Source: Pogona vitticeps (taxonomy: Eukaryota > Chordata > Lepidosauria > Squamata > Agamidae). From it: DNA of 64,000 nucleotides. Location of the stretch: positions 210,014,472 through 210,078,471 of the forward strand of contig NC_135783.1 of assembly GCF_051106095.1 (NCBI RefSeq). The letters are read 5' to 3'. The notes below the pieces were generated by a model. That model saw nothing but the letters and a program-made list of their open reading frames with translations. It had not been told where the DNA came from and ran no database searches. The number at the start of each line of letters is the position of its first letter. Position 1 is the first letter of the stretch. A program made the position numbers and the translations under genes. Shown here piece by piece: positions 23,969 through 36,761 of the stretch.

Positions 23969-24735
23969 GAATCTCTGTGTAGGTCAAACAAACTGTAGAA
24001 CTGCTTCCATGGAAGCATGGTTCCACTTCACCATATGATACTAGAGAACGATAAAGGACTAACAGTATTACAACTTACAAGTGAGAACCAACCTACATTA
24101 TGAAACCCCCACAGTATAGAGATGTATGACTTGAGTAATCATTTCAAAGACAGCAGGCCAGTTACTTTTAGGACGATAACGTTGATAAACAGCAAACCTG
24201 TGGCTCAAATTAGGTCATTTCAGTCTGAGGGATTCATATCCAGGTTATTTGCACTAGATACTATCAGAAAAATAATTTTGAAGCAGGGTCCTCCACATTA
24301 TAAATTCCAGCCACTTCCAGTTTTAGAAAATGAAGCTGCAGACTATACTGAGACAAGCAAGTTATCACAGATAAAACAGTTGATTTTAATAAGCTGGACA
24401 TTATATTTCTGGATAAGCAACAAAGAAAACATTGTATAAACAGACTTGTATAGAAGTAGAATTTCCATCAACAAGCAACTTCAAAAATACAGATAGTACA
24501 AAATACCAAACATTAAAGCAAAGAACTGAAAGAATATGGAAGCAAGATAAGATCTTCCCCCACCCCCCTAATTACAGCAACAGGAGTAGTTCTGCATCTT
24601 TAGCTACAAATTTAAAACAGTTGCCAACAGCACTAATTTGCTTCTTGACATCCAAAAAGCAATGATTTTGCAAGCATGTTATCTTACCTGCAAATTTTTG
24701 AGGCTGACCCTTTGGTTCACCTCATGTACCATCAA
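23969..24735 (-). repeat. Unclassified interspersed repeat, copy A (inverted relative to copy B)
   Basis: The minus strand shares many long words with the + strand at 53235-54126: TTGCTTATCCAGAA, TTCATTTTCTAAAACTGG, GGCTGGAATTTATAAT, ATATCTAGTGCAAA-like text, TAATGTTGTTAGTCCTT-like text and CATGGAAGCA. Divergence is moderate and there are indels. No coding frame, terminal repeat or poly(A) could be found. The family was not recognised. Confidence 0.7.
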
Positions 24736-25789
<1,054 letters not shown>

Positions 25790-28228
25790 CCTTTTCCTCT
25801 ACTACAGGATGACAGACATCATCCTGGCTATCCAAAGGGACACAAACTTTGGAAGAAAATTAGTAAACAGTGAAAATGGGTTGCATCCAAACCAGTTAAA
25901 GAGTCATTTTGACAGTATTTAAACCAGAAATTTTCTCCCAAGCCTAAATTATCTCATTTTTGTTCCTCCTTCATCTTTACCCCCTTTCCTCGAGTATGCC
26001 ATTTCCTTCTTATCTTGTTGGCTTGCATGCTTTAAGCATGAAGTCAAGTTTAATTTATTTTGATATAATTACTGTACCTTACAGAGCCTAGTTGTTCATG
26101 TATAGCATTTACTAACATTATCACTATCATTATCATCTTCATTAGCCTTATGTGGGTTGCCACTACTCTGCTACATGGCAGAGAAGTATACTAATAAAAG
26201 AGATCTTATTATTCCTGTCATTTACTTACAGATACAATGACACTGGAAAGGAGCCACTATATTATTAGAACTACCCCACTGATTAAGTTAATATACTAAA
26301 ACGTAAAACAAAACAAAATAAAAAGATAATCAATATACATAAATGCAACTTGGAGAATTCTTTTGTAAAAAAAACTATCATAAAGGGAAAGTGATGTCTA
26401 TCTGTAAATATAAAAAATATATACTGCACAATTACTAACAAACCAGTATTATGTATTTGGTTTGCTAGTAAGTTGCGTTGGATAGTTTTAAAGCTGAAGC
26501 TAGAATTCGTGATGCTATAATTGCAAGAATGCTGAACATTTTTGGTTTACTTGGTTTACAATAGTGCTGCAGGACTTATCCTAATATTTACATGACATTA
26601 TACACACTGCAAAATCATGTTGTCTGATGTATCATGAAGTTGTTTGGCCATACAAAAACACTATCTGTATTTCACAGTTACCAGTTTTCTCATTAATAAC
26701 TATAGAAAGTATTAGCTGGATACACTTGTCTATACAGAACAAGAACTTGAAAGGCAATTGATCTCCTTGAACCAAAATCATTTCATACATTTGCCTGTGA
26801 ATCAAAGAGATCATGCAGCACGGAAGGTTGTGTCCTACATTTGCTTCTACCAAAATCATCCACGGGAGCAATGCAGTCCTACATTTTCCTAGTAAATTTA
26901 CTTTTTGGCTAGTCTAGCAATTGCAGAGCTCCACCAAATTCATGGGAATATATACTACATATTTACCCAAAATACTAATGTTACAGTAGTAGGAACATTC
27001 ATGGTAGGTATGCTCCTAGTACAGACAGTGCATGGACTGAGCGTTTTTTGGGGGGGGGGGAGTTAAACCTACAATTTTGGGCACGACATATCTCCTACAC
27101 AGCTTCTGGACTCATTGCTCTGCCTAGACTTCTAAAGAGTTGCAGCAATTAAAAGTTCTACCCACCCTGTGTGGCCACAATCTTTCTCCTGGATTGACAT
27201 CTAACAGTTCTCTGCGGCATCCACTCACTTTTGTCTCTCTCAGCTCTTCTTCATGTCATGCCTAAGCTCTCATAATACCTCAATGTGGAGAAAGTATTCT
27301 TATTTTTCTTGCTTGCCTGTTTAAAGTGTATCTCACCTTTCAGCAGTGCCTCCAGAATTCACAAAAGCAGAATAAGATAAAAAATATCAAGTGAAAATAT
27401 CACAGTATGTGTTCTTAAATATTTCATCACCATAACTGTTGCTGTTCTCTAGACCTTCCCCACAGCCCAGTTTGGCACATGCATAGTGAGAAGTAAGCCT
27501 CACGGAGCTTAATATGGCTTACACTCATGTGCACAGACGTTTTCACTTCCAAAAAGGTGCCTGCCTTTTTCTCTCTTCGGCTTTCAGCACCCCAAATGTT
27601 GATGACATGTCAGCTGAGGCCTCTCTGTTATTGCATTCTTTGTTAAATCTCTTTAAAGAGACACAGACCTTTGTTTCAGCACTACACACTGACACATAGG
27701 AAAGGCTCCTCTCCTTACTCTCTTATTCCAGGAGAGAGGCTATTGCAGTTAGGTGGGTAGGGATGACTAGATCAGGAGGACCAACTCTAAAACTGGGGTC
27801 TGCATAAGGGGCATTGGTAAGAGATGCAGTTTGGGAGGCATGTTTTGCACATGTTTGCTTGGTGTAGTCAGAGAGAAAAAACTGGAACGCTGACGGCCAG
27901 AGAGATGTGAACATTTCAGAACCGGAAGCAACATTAATTCACACGATCTTTGACTGCATTGCCCCAGGGATGTCCTTAAGGTTATAGTGGCAAATACAGC
28001 CAAGGAAGAATCCTGACGGGGAGTAAATTCAAGCGAGGGCGGGAGAGTAGTTATATTGCAGCTTGCACATCACTGCACACTCGTGAACTTCCTGTGAATT
28101 TAACTTGGGGAATTCGTTGGAAGAACCCCTCTGACAACAACACTAAATGCTTGGGTGTCTCCTCTTCTGCTCCACGGATCCCATTCAAGTACGTTTGAAG
28201 ATTCCCTTGTCCAAGGAGAAGAGGCAGG
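25790..28228. other. Intergenic DNA, nothing recognised
   Basis: AT-rich, becoming GC-richer towards 28 kb. No supported gene, SINE or LINE. Confidence 0.4.

Positions 28229-28272
<44 letters not shown>
28229..28272 (+). repeat. (CT)n-(CA)n microsatellite
   Basis: CT units run into CA units, about 1.5 kb upstream of the RBMS1 start codon. Confidence 0.9.
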
Positions 28273-28276
<4 letters not shown>

Positions 28277-28529
28277 ACACACATGTTCAACAGCAGACGA
28301 GCTGCACCGCCATATCCTCCGTAAGTTTAAAGGAAGAACAAGAAGGCCCCGCCAAGTCCCCCGGAATGACACACGAAGGGCAGGAATGGCTCCCAGGAAA
28401 GCAGCCCGCTCAGGATCCGTGCGCAGCCTTGGAACCAGAGAAGCCGACGCAAGAGACGACAGACACAGGAGCTCTCTTCAAGGCAAGGGTGATTTCCCAC
28501 TCTCCTTGTTTTCAAACTTCCACCCGGAC

Positions 28530-28532
28530 CAA

Positions 28533-28591
<59 letters not shown>

Positions 28592-28592
28592 A
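28530..28592 (+). repeat. (AAAT)n microsatellite at the upstream edge of the CpG island
   Basis: About fifteen AAAT units. It forms a sharp border between AT-rich and GC-rich DNA. Confidence 0.95.
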
Positions 28593-28942
28593 GTGCTAAC
28601 GCAGCATTATTCGAAGGGAAATGCCCGGAGTCAGACCTCTGTTTCAGTGCCTCCCGTGGAGAGGCGAATCCAAGCCGACGAGTTCCCTCACGGACCTGTC
28701 TCTCGCCTTTTGCTCTTTGGCTGGCTGGCTGGCTGGCTGTCTCTCAGACCTGCTCCTTCCTCCAGCGACGACCACGGCCACTTTCCTCTGGCAGAGCTCG
28801 CTGGACTCCCAGCCCCTGCTGCTTCTCCCAAGCCTATAGCGGTGGCACCCGCGGTCCCACCTCTCCAGCCCTGCTAGGAACCAGGCGCCGCCCCTTGTCC
28901 TCCCCGCGCGCCTCTCTCCTCCTCGCCCTTTCTCCCCCCCTT

Positions 28943-28944
<2 letters not shown>

Positions 28945-28996
<52 letters not shown>
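28945..28996 (+). repeat. (CA)n microsatellite in the RBMS1 promoter
   Basis: About 25 uninterrupted CA units followed by GA units, inside the CpG island some 800 bp upstream of the start codon. Such tracts are length-variable and can form Z-DNA. Whether it is transcribed depends on the unmapped start site. Confidence 0.95.
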
Positions 28997-28999
<3 letters not shown>

Positions 29000-29170
29000 A
29001 GAGAGCTCGGCTTCTCCTGTCTCTCTCTGGTTCCGCTCCCCCCCCTCTCTTTCTCTCCTGCCGCCCCTGGCACCGAGCGTTGCCGCAGCCGCAGTTCGCA
29101 CTTGGCTCCTTTCTTACGCCAAGGGGCTCTCGGCGTTGGTGAGGCGCGGTGGCACCAGGAGTGGCGGCAG

Positions 29171-29206
29171 CTGCTGCTGCTGCTGCTGCGCCGTCGTCGT
29201 CGTCGT
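29171..29206 (+). repeat. (CTG)6 followed by (CGT)n triplet repeats
   Basis: Six CTG units run into GCC and then about five CGT/GTC units. They lie in the ATG-free leader region about 600 bp before the RBMS1 ATG and account for the Leu, Ala, Arg or Val runs seen in all translated frames. Confidence 0.9.
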
Positions 29207-29261
29207 TGTGCCCGGGCTGCGTGAGGGGAAACTCCTGGCGGGGGGTGGTGGTGGCGGGAGG

Positions 29262-29275
29262 GCGCGCGCGCGCGC
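29262..29275 (+). repeat. Alternating (GC)7 run
   Basis: Seven GC dinucleotides inside the CpG island, followed by a run of C. Alternating GC of this kind is a classic Z-DNA-prone sequence. Confidence 0.85.
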
Positions 29276-29393
29276 CCCCGCCTCCCCGCGCGCCCCCGCG
29301 CACTCACGCGAGTCAGCAAAAGAGAGCGCGAGCGAGCGGGCGGGCGGGCAGGCAAGGCAGGCGAGAGTGCTCTTGTCCTTGGTGCCCTCTGCA

Positions 29394-29397
<4 letters not shown>

Positions 29398-29424
<27 letters not shown>

Positions 29425-29463
29425 CTTTTTTATTTTGCTGCCGCCGCCGCCGCCGCCGCCGCC
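29398..29463 (+). repeat. (CT)n and (CCG)8 tracts in the 5' leader
   Basis: A CT run of about 26 bp is followed by a short T-rich spacer and then about eight CCG units at 29441-29463. They lie 320-390 bp before the start codon, in the part most likely to be 5' UTR. A CCG/CGG tract in a 5' UTR is the arrangement known from expansion-prone loci. Confidence 0.9.
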
Positions 29464-29785
29464 TTTGAGTGCCGAAGGAGAAAGCGGTTGTTTTTGAAGG
29501 GGTGTCTCTGTGTGGGTGTTTCTCTCTTTTTGAGGAAGGAAGGAAAGAAGGAAGGCAGACCGACCGCAGCGCAGCAAGTTCGGCCGTGAAGAAAGAAGCC
29601 AAGCCAAGGGGGAGATTTGGGAGGAGAGCGGGCGAGCAAGGGCTCGCGCACAAGAAGAGGAGAGAGAGAGAGAGAGCTAGAGCGAGCGAGCCCCCTCCCT
29701 TTCTCCTTCTCTTTCCTCCCCCCCTCCTCCCCTTGTCAAGTGCCCTCCCTCATCCCTGCGCTGCGGGCTCCCTTATTCCAGCTTC

Positions 29786-29860
29786 ATGGGCAAAGTGTGG
29801 AAACAGCAGATGTACCCCCAGTACACCACCTACTACTACCCGCAGTATCTGCAGGCTAAG
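29786..29860 (+). CDS. RBMS1: RBMS1 first coding exon (N-terminal 25 codons)
   Basis: The exon translates to a peptide starting [13 protein letters not shown] and ending YLQAK. From memory this matches the N-terminus of vertebrate RBMS1 (MSSP) except for one A-to-T change; the paralogue RBMS3 starts MGKRLDQPQMYPQY and fits less well. RBMS1 binds single-stranded DNA and AU-rich RNA through two RRM domains encoded by later exons and acts in the nucleus and cytoplasm in transcription, replication and mRNA stability. The exon is 75 nt and ends AAG|GTATGC, a good donor in phase 0. The ATG is the first on the + strand for over 1.1 kb. Its context is ttcATGG, with G at +4 but T at -3, so it is only moderate. 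The next in-frame Met is residue 9. No later exon was recognised in the window. Confidence is high because of the diagnostic peptide, donor and CpG island together. Confidence 0.95.
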
Positions 29861-29885
29861 GTATGCTACTACCGCCGGGTTTTGG

Positions 29886-29910
29886 GTGTGTGTGTGTGTC
29901 TGTGTGTGTT
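29886..29910 (+). repeat. (TG)n tract 25 nt downstream of the RBMS1 donor
   Basis: A nearly pure GT run starts 25 nt into intron 1. UG-rich RNA next to a donor is a known binding context for CELF and TDP-43 type proteins. An effect on this splice site is inference only. Confidence 0.8.
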
Positions 29911-30241
29911 TGTTTGGATATACTCGCCTCCTGTCCTCGCCCGGGAAAAGGGCACGGGAGGGGGGAGGAGGAGGCAGGGCAGGGCAGGGCTGGGTTGCAG
30001 TTTGCAGGGCTGCTAACTATAGTCGGGGGGAGGAGGAGGAGGAGGAACGGGGGAGGGGAGGAAGAAAGGGGGGGTCCAGAGGCGGGGAGGGAGGGGGCAT
30101 CGGGTTACAGCCGCTCGATCGCTCTCGCACGCACGCACACACGCACACACACACGCACACACTGACACCCAAAAGAGACTGTAGGCTCGTTCTGACTCTG
30201 CCGCCAATGTTCCCTCTCAGAATGAGAGAGTGTGGCTGTTT

Positions 30242-30290
30242 CTCCGTCTGTCTGTCTGTGTGTGTGTGTGTGTGTGTGTTTGCGTGTTCG
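30242..30290 (+). repeat. TCTG / (TG)n microsatellite in early intron 1
   Basis: Short TCTG units merge into a TG run. A CA-rich tract (GCAC/CACA units) lies about 90 bp upstream at 30125-30165, so the two could pair in RNA. Confidence 0.85.
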
Positions 30291-30490
30291 GGAGAGAAAG
30301 AAAGGGAGCAATGGGGCAGGCGTTCCAGCTGACGCTGCCTGGGACTGAGCTACCGAGCCGCCTCCGGTGCCCTTCGCTTGCCCATGTTCTCGCTGTCATC
30401 TCGCAGCCTTTCTTTCCCTTTCCCCTGACTCTTCCTGACACGCTCCCCTCGGCTTCTCCCTCCTCATCTCCATGCCTCCCCTCCCCTCCC

Positions 30491-33229
30491 CCCAACCTTC
30501 CTTCCTTCCTTCCTTCTTTCCTTCCTTCGTCCGGAGACCATTCGATTCCTTCCCCCCCCCACCTCCTTCCAAGACCTACCCTCTCAGCTACAGTCCCTCA
30601 CTCCCTTCCCCCAGTGTTACATGGAGATCAGTGCAGTGATGGGCAGTTCATTGCTCCTGGGATTTGGGGCTTCTCTGGGGAACTGAGCGAAGCCTTCCTG
30701 CCTCTGCTCCTTACCGCTTTATTCTCTGCATTCTCTGCAGAAACGTTTAACCAGCAATTTATTGCCCTCCCCTCCCTCACACCCCCCCATAACTGCATCA
30801 CAACTTTCAACTAATCTGAAGATACTTTTAACTCTGCAGATGCCTGGATTTTATTTTCAAATGCTTCTTTGTAAAAAAAAAAACAACAACCCACATGCAC
30901 ATTTCAAAGTTTGCTTTTAGAAAATGAAAAATGTGTGATGGAGTATTTGAAGTCAAATTGGTCACTGGGATCTGCGGCTTACATTTCAATGAAATCTCGG
31001 CTTATCTCTCCTTTTCTCTGCATTATCAAAAGAGGAAGTAGTGGTGACAGTGGTCAAGGAAAACTTACAAGTAAAAGAGTGCCTTGAAGATTGTTTGGCT
31101 GAAGACAGATTTGTAGTTCCATTTGTTTTTGTTCAGGTGCATTTGGCATCTTGTGCAAATATCTGTGGATGTCCCTGAAATCTCAAAGACCGGTCAGTAT
31201 CACTGCTCTAGAGACATTATGCTGCAAAGTGCCAGATGCAGGGCTGGTTGCATCAACTGTCTGGAATATCTGGAATCCTAAATGTTTGCCAGCTACCAGC
31301 CTTGTACAACACTTAGCATTGTCTTTATGAACAGCTTGTATTATGGCTTTCACATTAATATTGTGAGTGTCTGAAAGCTGGTGAAAGTGAGAATGCACAT
31401 GTGAACAGTGACTGTCTCAGTCAAAATTATACATTTTTCTGGTATCTTAGCTATGCACTGGTATGCATCTAGATGTAATTATCAACAGTTGAAAGATATA
31501 TCTCCAAAAAGGAGGGAAATTATTCTCCCTTCTCAAACATTCAGGAAATTCATCTTTGGCAATCAGCAGTCTTCAGATTTGTACATAGGTTTAAAATGTT
31601 CTTACCCTTTTTTACAGTTATGTAGGGAGTATCTTGGTTGTGTAAGAAGAAAGCAACACAAACCTTCCTCTGTCTTGTCTGCAATTTATTAAGTGGAACA
31701 ATCACCAGGTTGTGTGAAGGAGGCAAAACTGCTGAGTCTGTGACAAGGAGGAATGAGCAGGAACTCTCACCTGTCCTTGCAATTACATGTGCCTCTTTAT
31801 GGATCCCCTGGCCTCCTGTCATGAAAACTTCGGAGCTTTGGCTTATCTTTGGTTCTGGTGTTTTTAGCAATATATGAACATATTTCCTTTGAGCTTTGGC
31901 TAATTTGCATTTGTGTCTTAGAAATTATATTGTTCCACGTCAAACTGTGAATAGCCACATTTCATTAAAAATAATCTCAAGTTTTACTAAGCAACTTTCA
32001 TCAAATGTAATCTCAAGGGTTTTTTTAAAAAAATGCTTTAGGATTTTACTGACCTTGAAGTGAAGCAACTGTGCCAACTGTGATAGGGTCATTGTATAAA
32101 AACTCTTATATTGATGATTCAGTTCTTTACTTTTAGGATGTATATAAGATAATACATGCTTTGATGGCAAAGGGTCCTGCTTCCATGTGATGATGGTATA
32201 GGCTAGCAGCCTCCATGGAATCTACAGTATTCTTTATTATTTTGACAATACAGAATGGAAGCCTAGAGGGCAGTGGGTTTTTTAAAAACAAAAAACAAAA
32301 AAACACCCACTTTTCAACACATAATGCTATGAATAATAAATAAATAAGCTCAGGTGGAGACAAACAGGTTTGCACAAAAATATTTACCTGAGCTATTTTT
32401 GTATGCCATGAATAATAAAGAAACCAGGTGCATAATATTTTAATACAGCTAATGCAGTCCTTCTTGCCTTTTTGCCCTGTAAATAATTGAAGAGAGAGAG
32501 ATACACAGTAATAAGCTTGCAGTTGTAATTAGGATATGATCTCGAGAAAAGCCTTAAGGACCATCTTCTGAAACTGTGCTTCCTGTATAAAGCATTTAAT
32601 ATTGATTTATATTATAGTCAGTGACAGCTTCAAAACATGTCTTGCAGTCATTCCTATAAAATTATAGTTTGAAATTACATTAATCTTCATCTCCTTGTTT
32701 CATAAAAGAGGCCCACACATCCATTTGACCTACATATGTGAACTGTTAGATTTGATGATTGTATCAAAATTTCCTGTTTCAGTGGCATCTTGTTGTTGGA
32801 TGTTTTAAGGGAGGCATGGGACGAAAAGCAAATTGGAGATGCAGTTGAGAAAGGTCAGATTGCTCCTTTCATATAATGTCGTGGGATAAGAAAGCAATTT
32901 CTTTCCCCTCGGGCAAATCTGGACTGTACATGTGGGCAGATGGTTTTTGTCTGCAAAAGTTCATGTCTAATGTAGTTTAGCTTGAAAAGTGTAGTTTTAC
33001 CCAAACATGTTATTACTATTGTAATTCAAATAGCTTGGGACAACAACAAAAGAGGTAGCTTAATGTAATAAAAACTTTAAAAGCAGATCCAAGTAAAGAT
33101 TGCATAGGTTCGTATCCAGTTGATATCACTTCTTGAGGTACCATTGGTTTCCATCTGTGACTCAAAGTGGGAGGAGATTCTCTCCTCTGCCCCCAAACCT
33201 TCCCATGCCATTCACACATGGTTCTATAG
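30491..33229. other. Intron 1, nothing recognised
   Basis: C/T-rich to about 30.6 kb, then AT-rich. No exon, SINE or LINE could be supported. Confidence 0.4.
30495..30529 (+). repeat. (CCTT)n pyrimidine tract
   Basis: CCTT units in a long C/T-rich segment (about 30410-30610) marking the downstream edge of the CpG island. Confidence 0.8.
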
Positions 33230-33305
33230 AGCAGCCATTCTCAGTGGGGCCCATTTTGTATTGTATCTATGGCTGTGGCAAAAAAAAGAGTTGAGAATGG
33301 CTGCT
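33230..33305. mobile_element. Short MITE fragment, hAT-like ends
   Basis: The ends AGCAGCCATTCTCA and TGAGAATGGCTGCT are perfect 14-bp inverted repeats 76 bp apart overall. The inner GTGGCAAAAAAAAGAG resembles the common hAT MITE whose ends read TTCTCAACCTTTTTT. No target duplication was seen. Confidence 0.55.
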
Positions 33306-36300
33306 ATGTGGTGCCTCTATCCTCTGGAGCAGTTTTTTTTTGTGTGGGTAGAGCTCAAGAGCAAAAATGATATCTGTTACAATTTCTTACTCATTGTTTC
33401 TCTCACCGAAATCCTTACCTGGATCAAACAAGTTTCTTTCAGGAGTGAAATCAACTGGATACAACCCACAGCAATTAAAAGCAAGTGAATCCACAACCTG
33501 TAGTCAATAGATGTGTGGAATCAGTAGAAAACAGCAAAAATTATAATTATAAGTTGCAAAAAAGAAAAACACAACTAATGGGATTCTAAAACATTCATAT
33601 GCAGTGATTTAATGACTGTAAAAAGAGTTCTTCCAAATCCAATTGTATGAAGAAATTGAAATGACCCAATATCCATTTTTAATATCTCCATTGCAGCCAG
33701 CCATGAAACATATTAATTATTTCTACAATAGAATCTGAGATGGAAGCAAGAAATATCGTATGTTTTTGTGGTTCAGGGTTCCTCTCTCAACACTGAGATT
33801 ATCCCGCCCCCCACAATAAGGGTGCAATGACTTTCTACAAAGTAAAAAAATTAGTCCTATATGGAACAGATTTTAAATAAGGGTTCTTCATTTATATGTG
33901 CAGTCCATTTACAGGTATTTTAAAATCTGTTTTGAAGAAGCAGAAAGATTTCACTGGTGAAATTTCACCAAGGTCTAATAGTCAGGTCTGAATTACCAAA
34001 CAAGCTGAACTTGTCCCTAAAGCTTTGTGACTGAAGTCAGTAGGACTCAGCCTTAGTTGGATTCTGTACATACTGCTTATGTCATTATAAAATAAATGAT
34101 CTGCTAAGCTTGTCTGACAATAAAACCGTGGTAATTATAGCTGTTTCATTGAGGTTCAGTCCATATTCATGTAGAATGCAGGCCATTTTTAAACACACAC
34201 CAGTATTGTGCTAATATGCAATAGGTAGTATATAGTGCAAACACATGAATATAGAGATTAATGTCTTCTTGCATGCCTTTGAAGGTAGGACCCCTAACAG
34301 TAGTTGAAAACCATACAGAATAGATGCAAGTATACATCTCCAACTTAGCCCTGAGAGAGTAAGGATAGTTTTTCTTATTGTATCCTCTCTTTAACAAATT
34401 TATGACAAACATTCCACTGGACAACGTTGGCTAAGACCAACATTCTAATTTCAGCTCATAGTTTTAGAGATTTTGTATCTTTATTTTTCCATTTGTCTAC
34501 AGATCATTGAGGATATATAAATTAAGGCTACCATTGTACAGTACAAGCTGTGTATAAACAAGACTAATATTTTGATGTGATGAATATGTTGAAATTAAAA
34601 GTTTATCATGTAGCACTTGGCTTTAGAATAAATAAGCACATAAAATCAAATCCACTTATTCCCTTTACTAGTACTTTTCTTGCTTAGTGAAACTGCTGGA
34701 TGGGTTTGGGGTATAAAAGACTTTGGAACAGCAGGAATGAATTTTCTTCTAGACGGCTCATAAATATGCCTTAGTAACCTTTACATGTTGCATCAAAAAT
34801 GCAAGAATTCTTTAAGGCGTAGGCTTCATGAATTTGATACTAAGATCCTATTAACATTTTTCAGGGACCAACTTATTTTGGCTATAATTTAGTGACTGCA
34901 AGCCAAGGCAAAGTAAACCTACTTTAAATGTGGTCTAACAACAGCTATAAGCATAATATTTAAAATAGTGAAAACAAGTATTAAAGGCAACTCAGAGTCC
35001 TGGGCTTTATTGCCCTAGGGATACAGCTATGTCAAAAATGTCAGTGGTTGCTCCAATCTGGAGATAGCCCACATCTGTATGTTCAGGCCGGTCTGAGGAA
35101 TGAATAAATAAACACAATAATAAGAACATCAACAGCAACAATAATAATCCAAATAAATAAATCCAGTCTTCTCGTGAGAAGGAAGACTGTGCAATAAAAT
35201 CTTCAACCAGCTGTCAGCCAAAGGATTTCATTCATAACCCATGTTCATGCCCCCAAAAAGTGTGTAGTTGTTTTCACATGCACCATAATTTTGAAAGCAG
35301 GTATATTTTCCTAGTGATGTAACAATAATGGGCAGAATTTCCCCCTACACCGATTCAAATCTGATAGGATTGCTCAGGCCCAAATAAAAGTGTTCCTTGC
35401 ATCAGCTGTTGCCATGGACTCTATTGGGGCCTCGTCAGGGAGCAATGCCTGAAAAACCTCCTGCTTCCACAAATTCCACTGAAACCAGGGCTGTTGCAGA
35501 AATGTGTACTTCTGCTTCCAGAAAAGGAAACTTTCTTCTCCATCCGCATTCTGGCTTAGCATAGCTTTCAGCCCTTGCATATCAATCTAATGTACATATA
35601 ACTGAGGTGAGAGCCCTCCTTCCCGTCCACCCCAACTGCTTTACTAAGGCTGGTTAGGCAGGCTTGTGTGGAAGGGTGGCTTGTCTGCTTCCCGGTTACT
35701 TCACTTGGTCCTTCTATTTCCTGGCATGAGTTGCTTCCTCGGACTTAAAGGGGTTCCGGCTAGCTTAGCAGCTCCATCAGGATAAAGAGCTCTGGCCTGC
35801 CAGCAACATGGTTCTTCCCCTTCTTGAGGTTTCTGTCTTGTTTTTGTTGTAAAAGACATCTGGCCACAAGTGTGAGTTAGAGATCTGCAGATGATGGGTC
35901 AGTTTCTTTCAGATTAGGTGGAAAGCTTTTTGCTAGGTGACTCAACTAACAGTGTGCCCGTTGTTTACTTGCTGTGGATTGAAACAACCCTGAGCTGAGC
36001 TTTGTTCTGCCACTTCTTCCTGGCAAATGCTTTGATTTTTCTTCCTCTCTGTTCCTCCTTTAACCTCACCCCACCCCATTCCCCCCTTTTCTGCCTTAAG
36101 GTGACAGGCTCTTTCAGTCTCAATGATCCTCAGCTATTTTGGTTTACCTTTCAGCCTGCCTTAACCGGTGTGTGCAAAGTATCCTCTTTGGTGATTGAGT
36201 TCAGAGGCTACTGTCCATGGTGGCTTCAGGGAGTTTGCCCACCCCACCCCCACTGCTTTCTGTGCTAATGGCCATTGAGTTTCACTGGTTCCTCACAAAC

Positions 36301-36721
36301 AGTCAAATGGGAACAGGAAATACCGTGAACATTGCTGCTTTTCTTTTCAGAAGACTCCACTGCAGCTCAAAACTCACACTAGAACTGACTGCTCAGTTCT
36401 GTCTCCTCACTGTCTAAAGGAGGACTGAAAATCTAGGGTACCCAGATGGATAATCAGACTCTCTCCCCCCCCCCTTGCTTCTGTCTGAAAGGTCATGCCC
36501 AGGTCATCATTCTCTTCAATAGCACTTGCCTTAGGCTGCTTATTAGCCTTTCACTGATTTGTGTTATCGTTCACTAGTGTGTTTGTCTCTCTATCTCTCA
36601 CCTAAGTGTTGCATATGTAGGAAGGTTAAGCCTGTCTGAAAGAATCTATAGGAAATGGTGCTTTCATCATGAAGATTGACTCCCTCTTTCATAAGCTGCC
36701 TAAAGTGGTCAATTTGAACAA

Positions 36722-36761
<40 letters not shown>

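Larger units (their letters stand above)
28624..29785 (+). promoter_or_regulatory. RBMS1: RBMS1 promoter / 5' leader region, ATG-free and rich in simple repeats
   Basis: A transcription start must lie somewhere in this stretch, but it cannot be placed from sequence. Reading the + strand, no ATG occurs between the one at 28621 and the RBMS1 start at 29786, so no AUG upstream ORF is possible on a leader starting inside it. The stretch contains (CA)n, (CT)n, (CTG)6, (CGT)n, an alternating GC run, (CCG)n and purine-rich GA runs just before the start codon. The part nearest the ATG is most likely 5' UTR. No splice acceptor is needed, because the open frame upstream of the ATG is uninformative. Confidence 0.6.
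28590..30490. promoter_or_regulatory. RBMS1: CpG island over the RBMS1 promoter and first exon
   Basis: Base composition changes sharply here from AT-rich flanks to GC-rich sequence with many CpG dinucleotides, for example around 29240-29340 and 29440-29600. The island surrounds the RBMS1 start codon and its donor site. No convincing TATA box was seen, which fits a dispersed CpG-island promoter. The edges were judged by eye. The minus-strand open frames here reflect GC-rich, stop-poor sequence and are not supported as genes. Confidence 0.85.

Noticed and set aside
28834-29607. 257-codon minus-strand open frame across the CpG island
   Set aside because: It is made of translated CA, CT, CCG and CTG repeats and GC-rich stop-poor sequence, lies antisense to the RBMS1 leader and has no domain.
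29469-30332. 287-codon + strand open frame covering the RBMS1 exon region in another frame
   Set aside because: It does not begin with ATG, runs through the RBMS1 donor into intron repeats, and encodes only simple-repeat translations.
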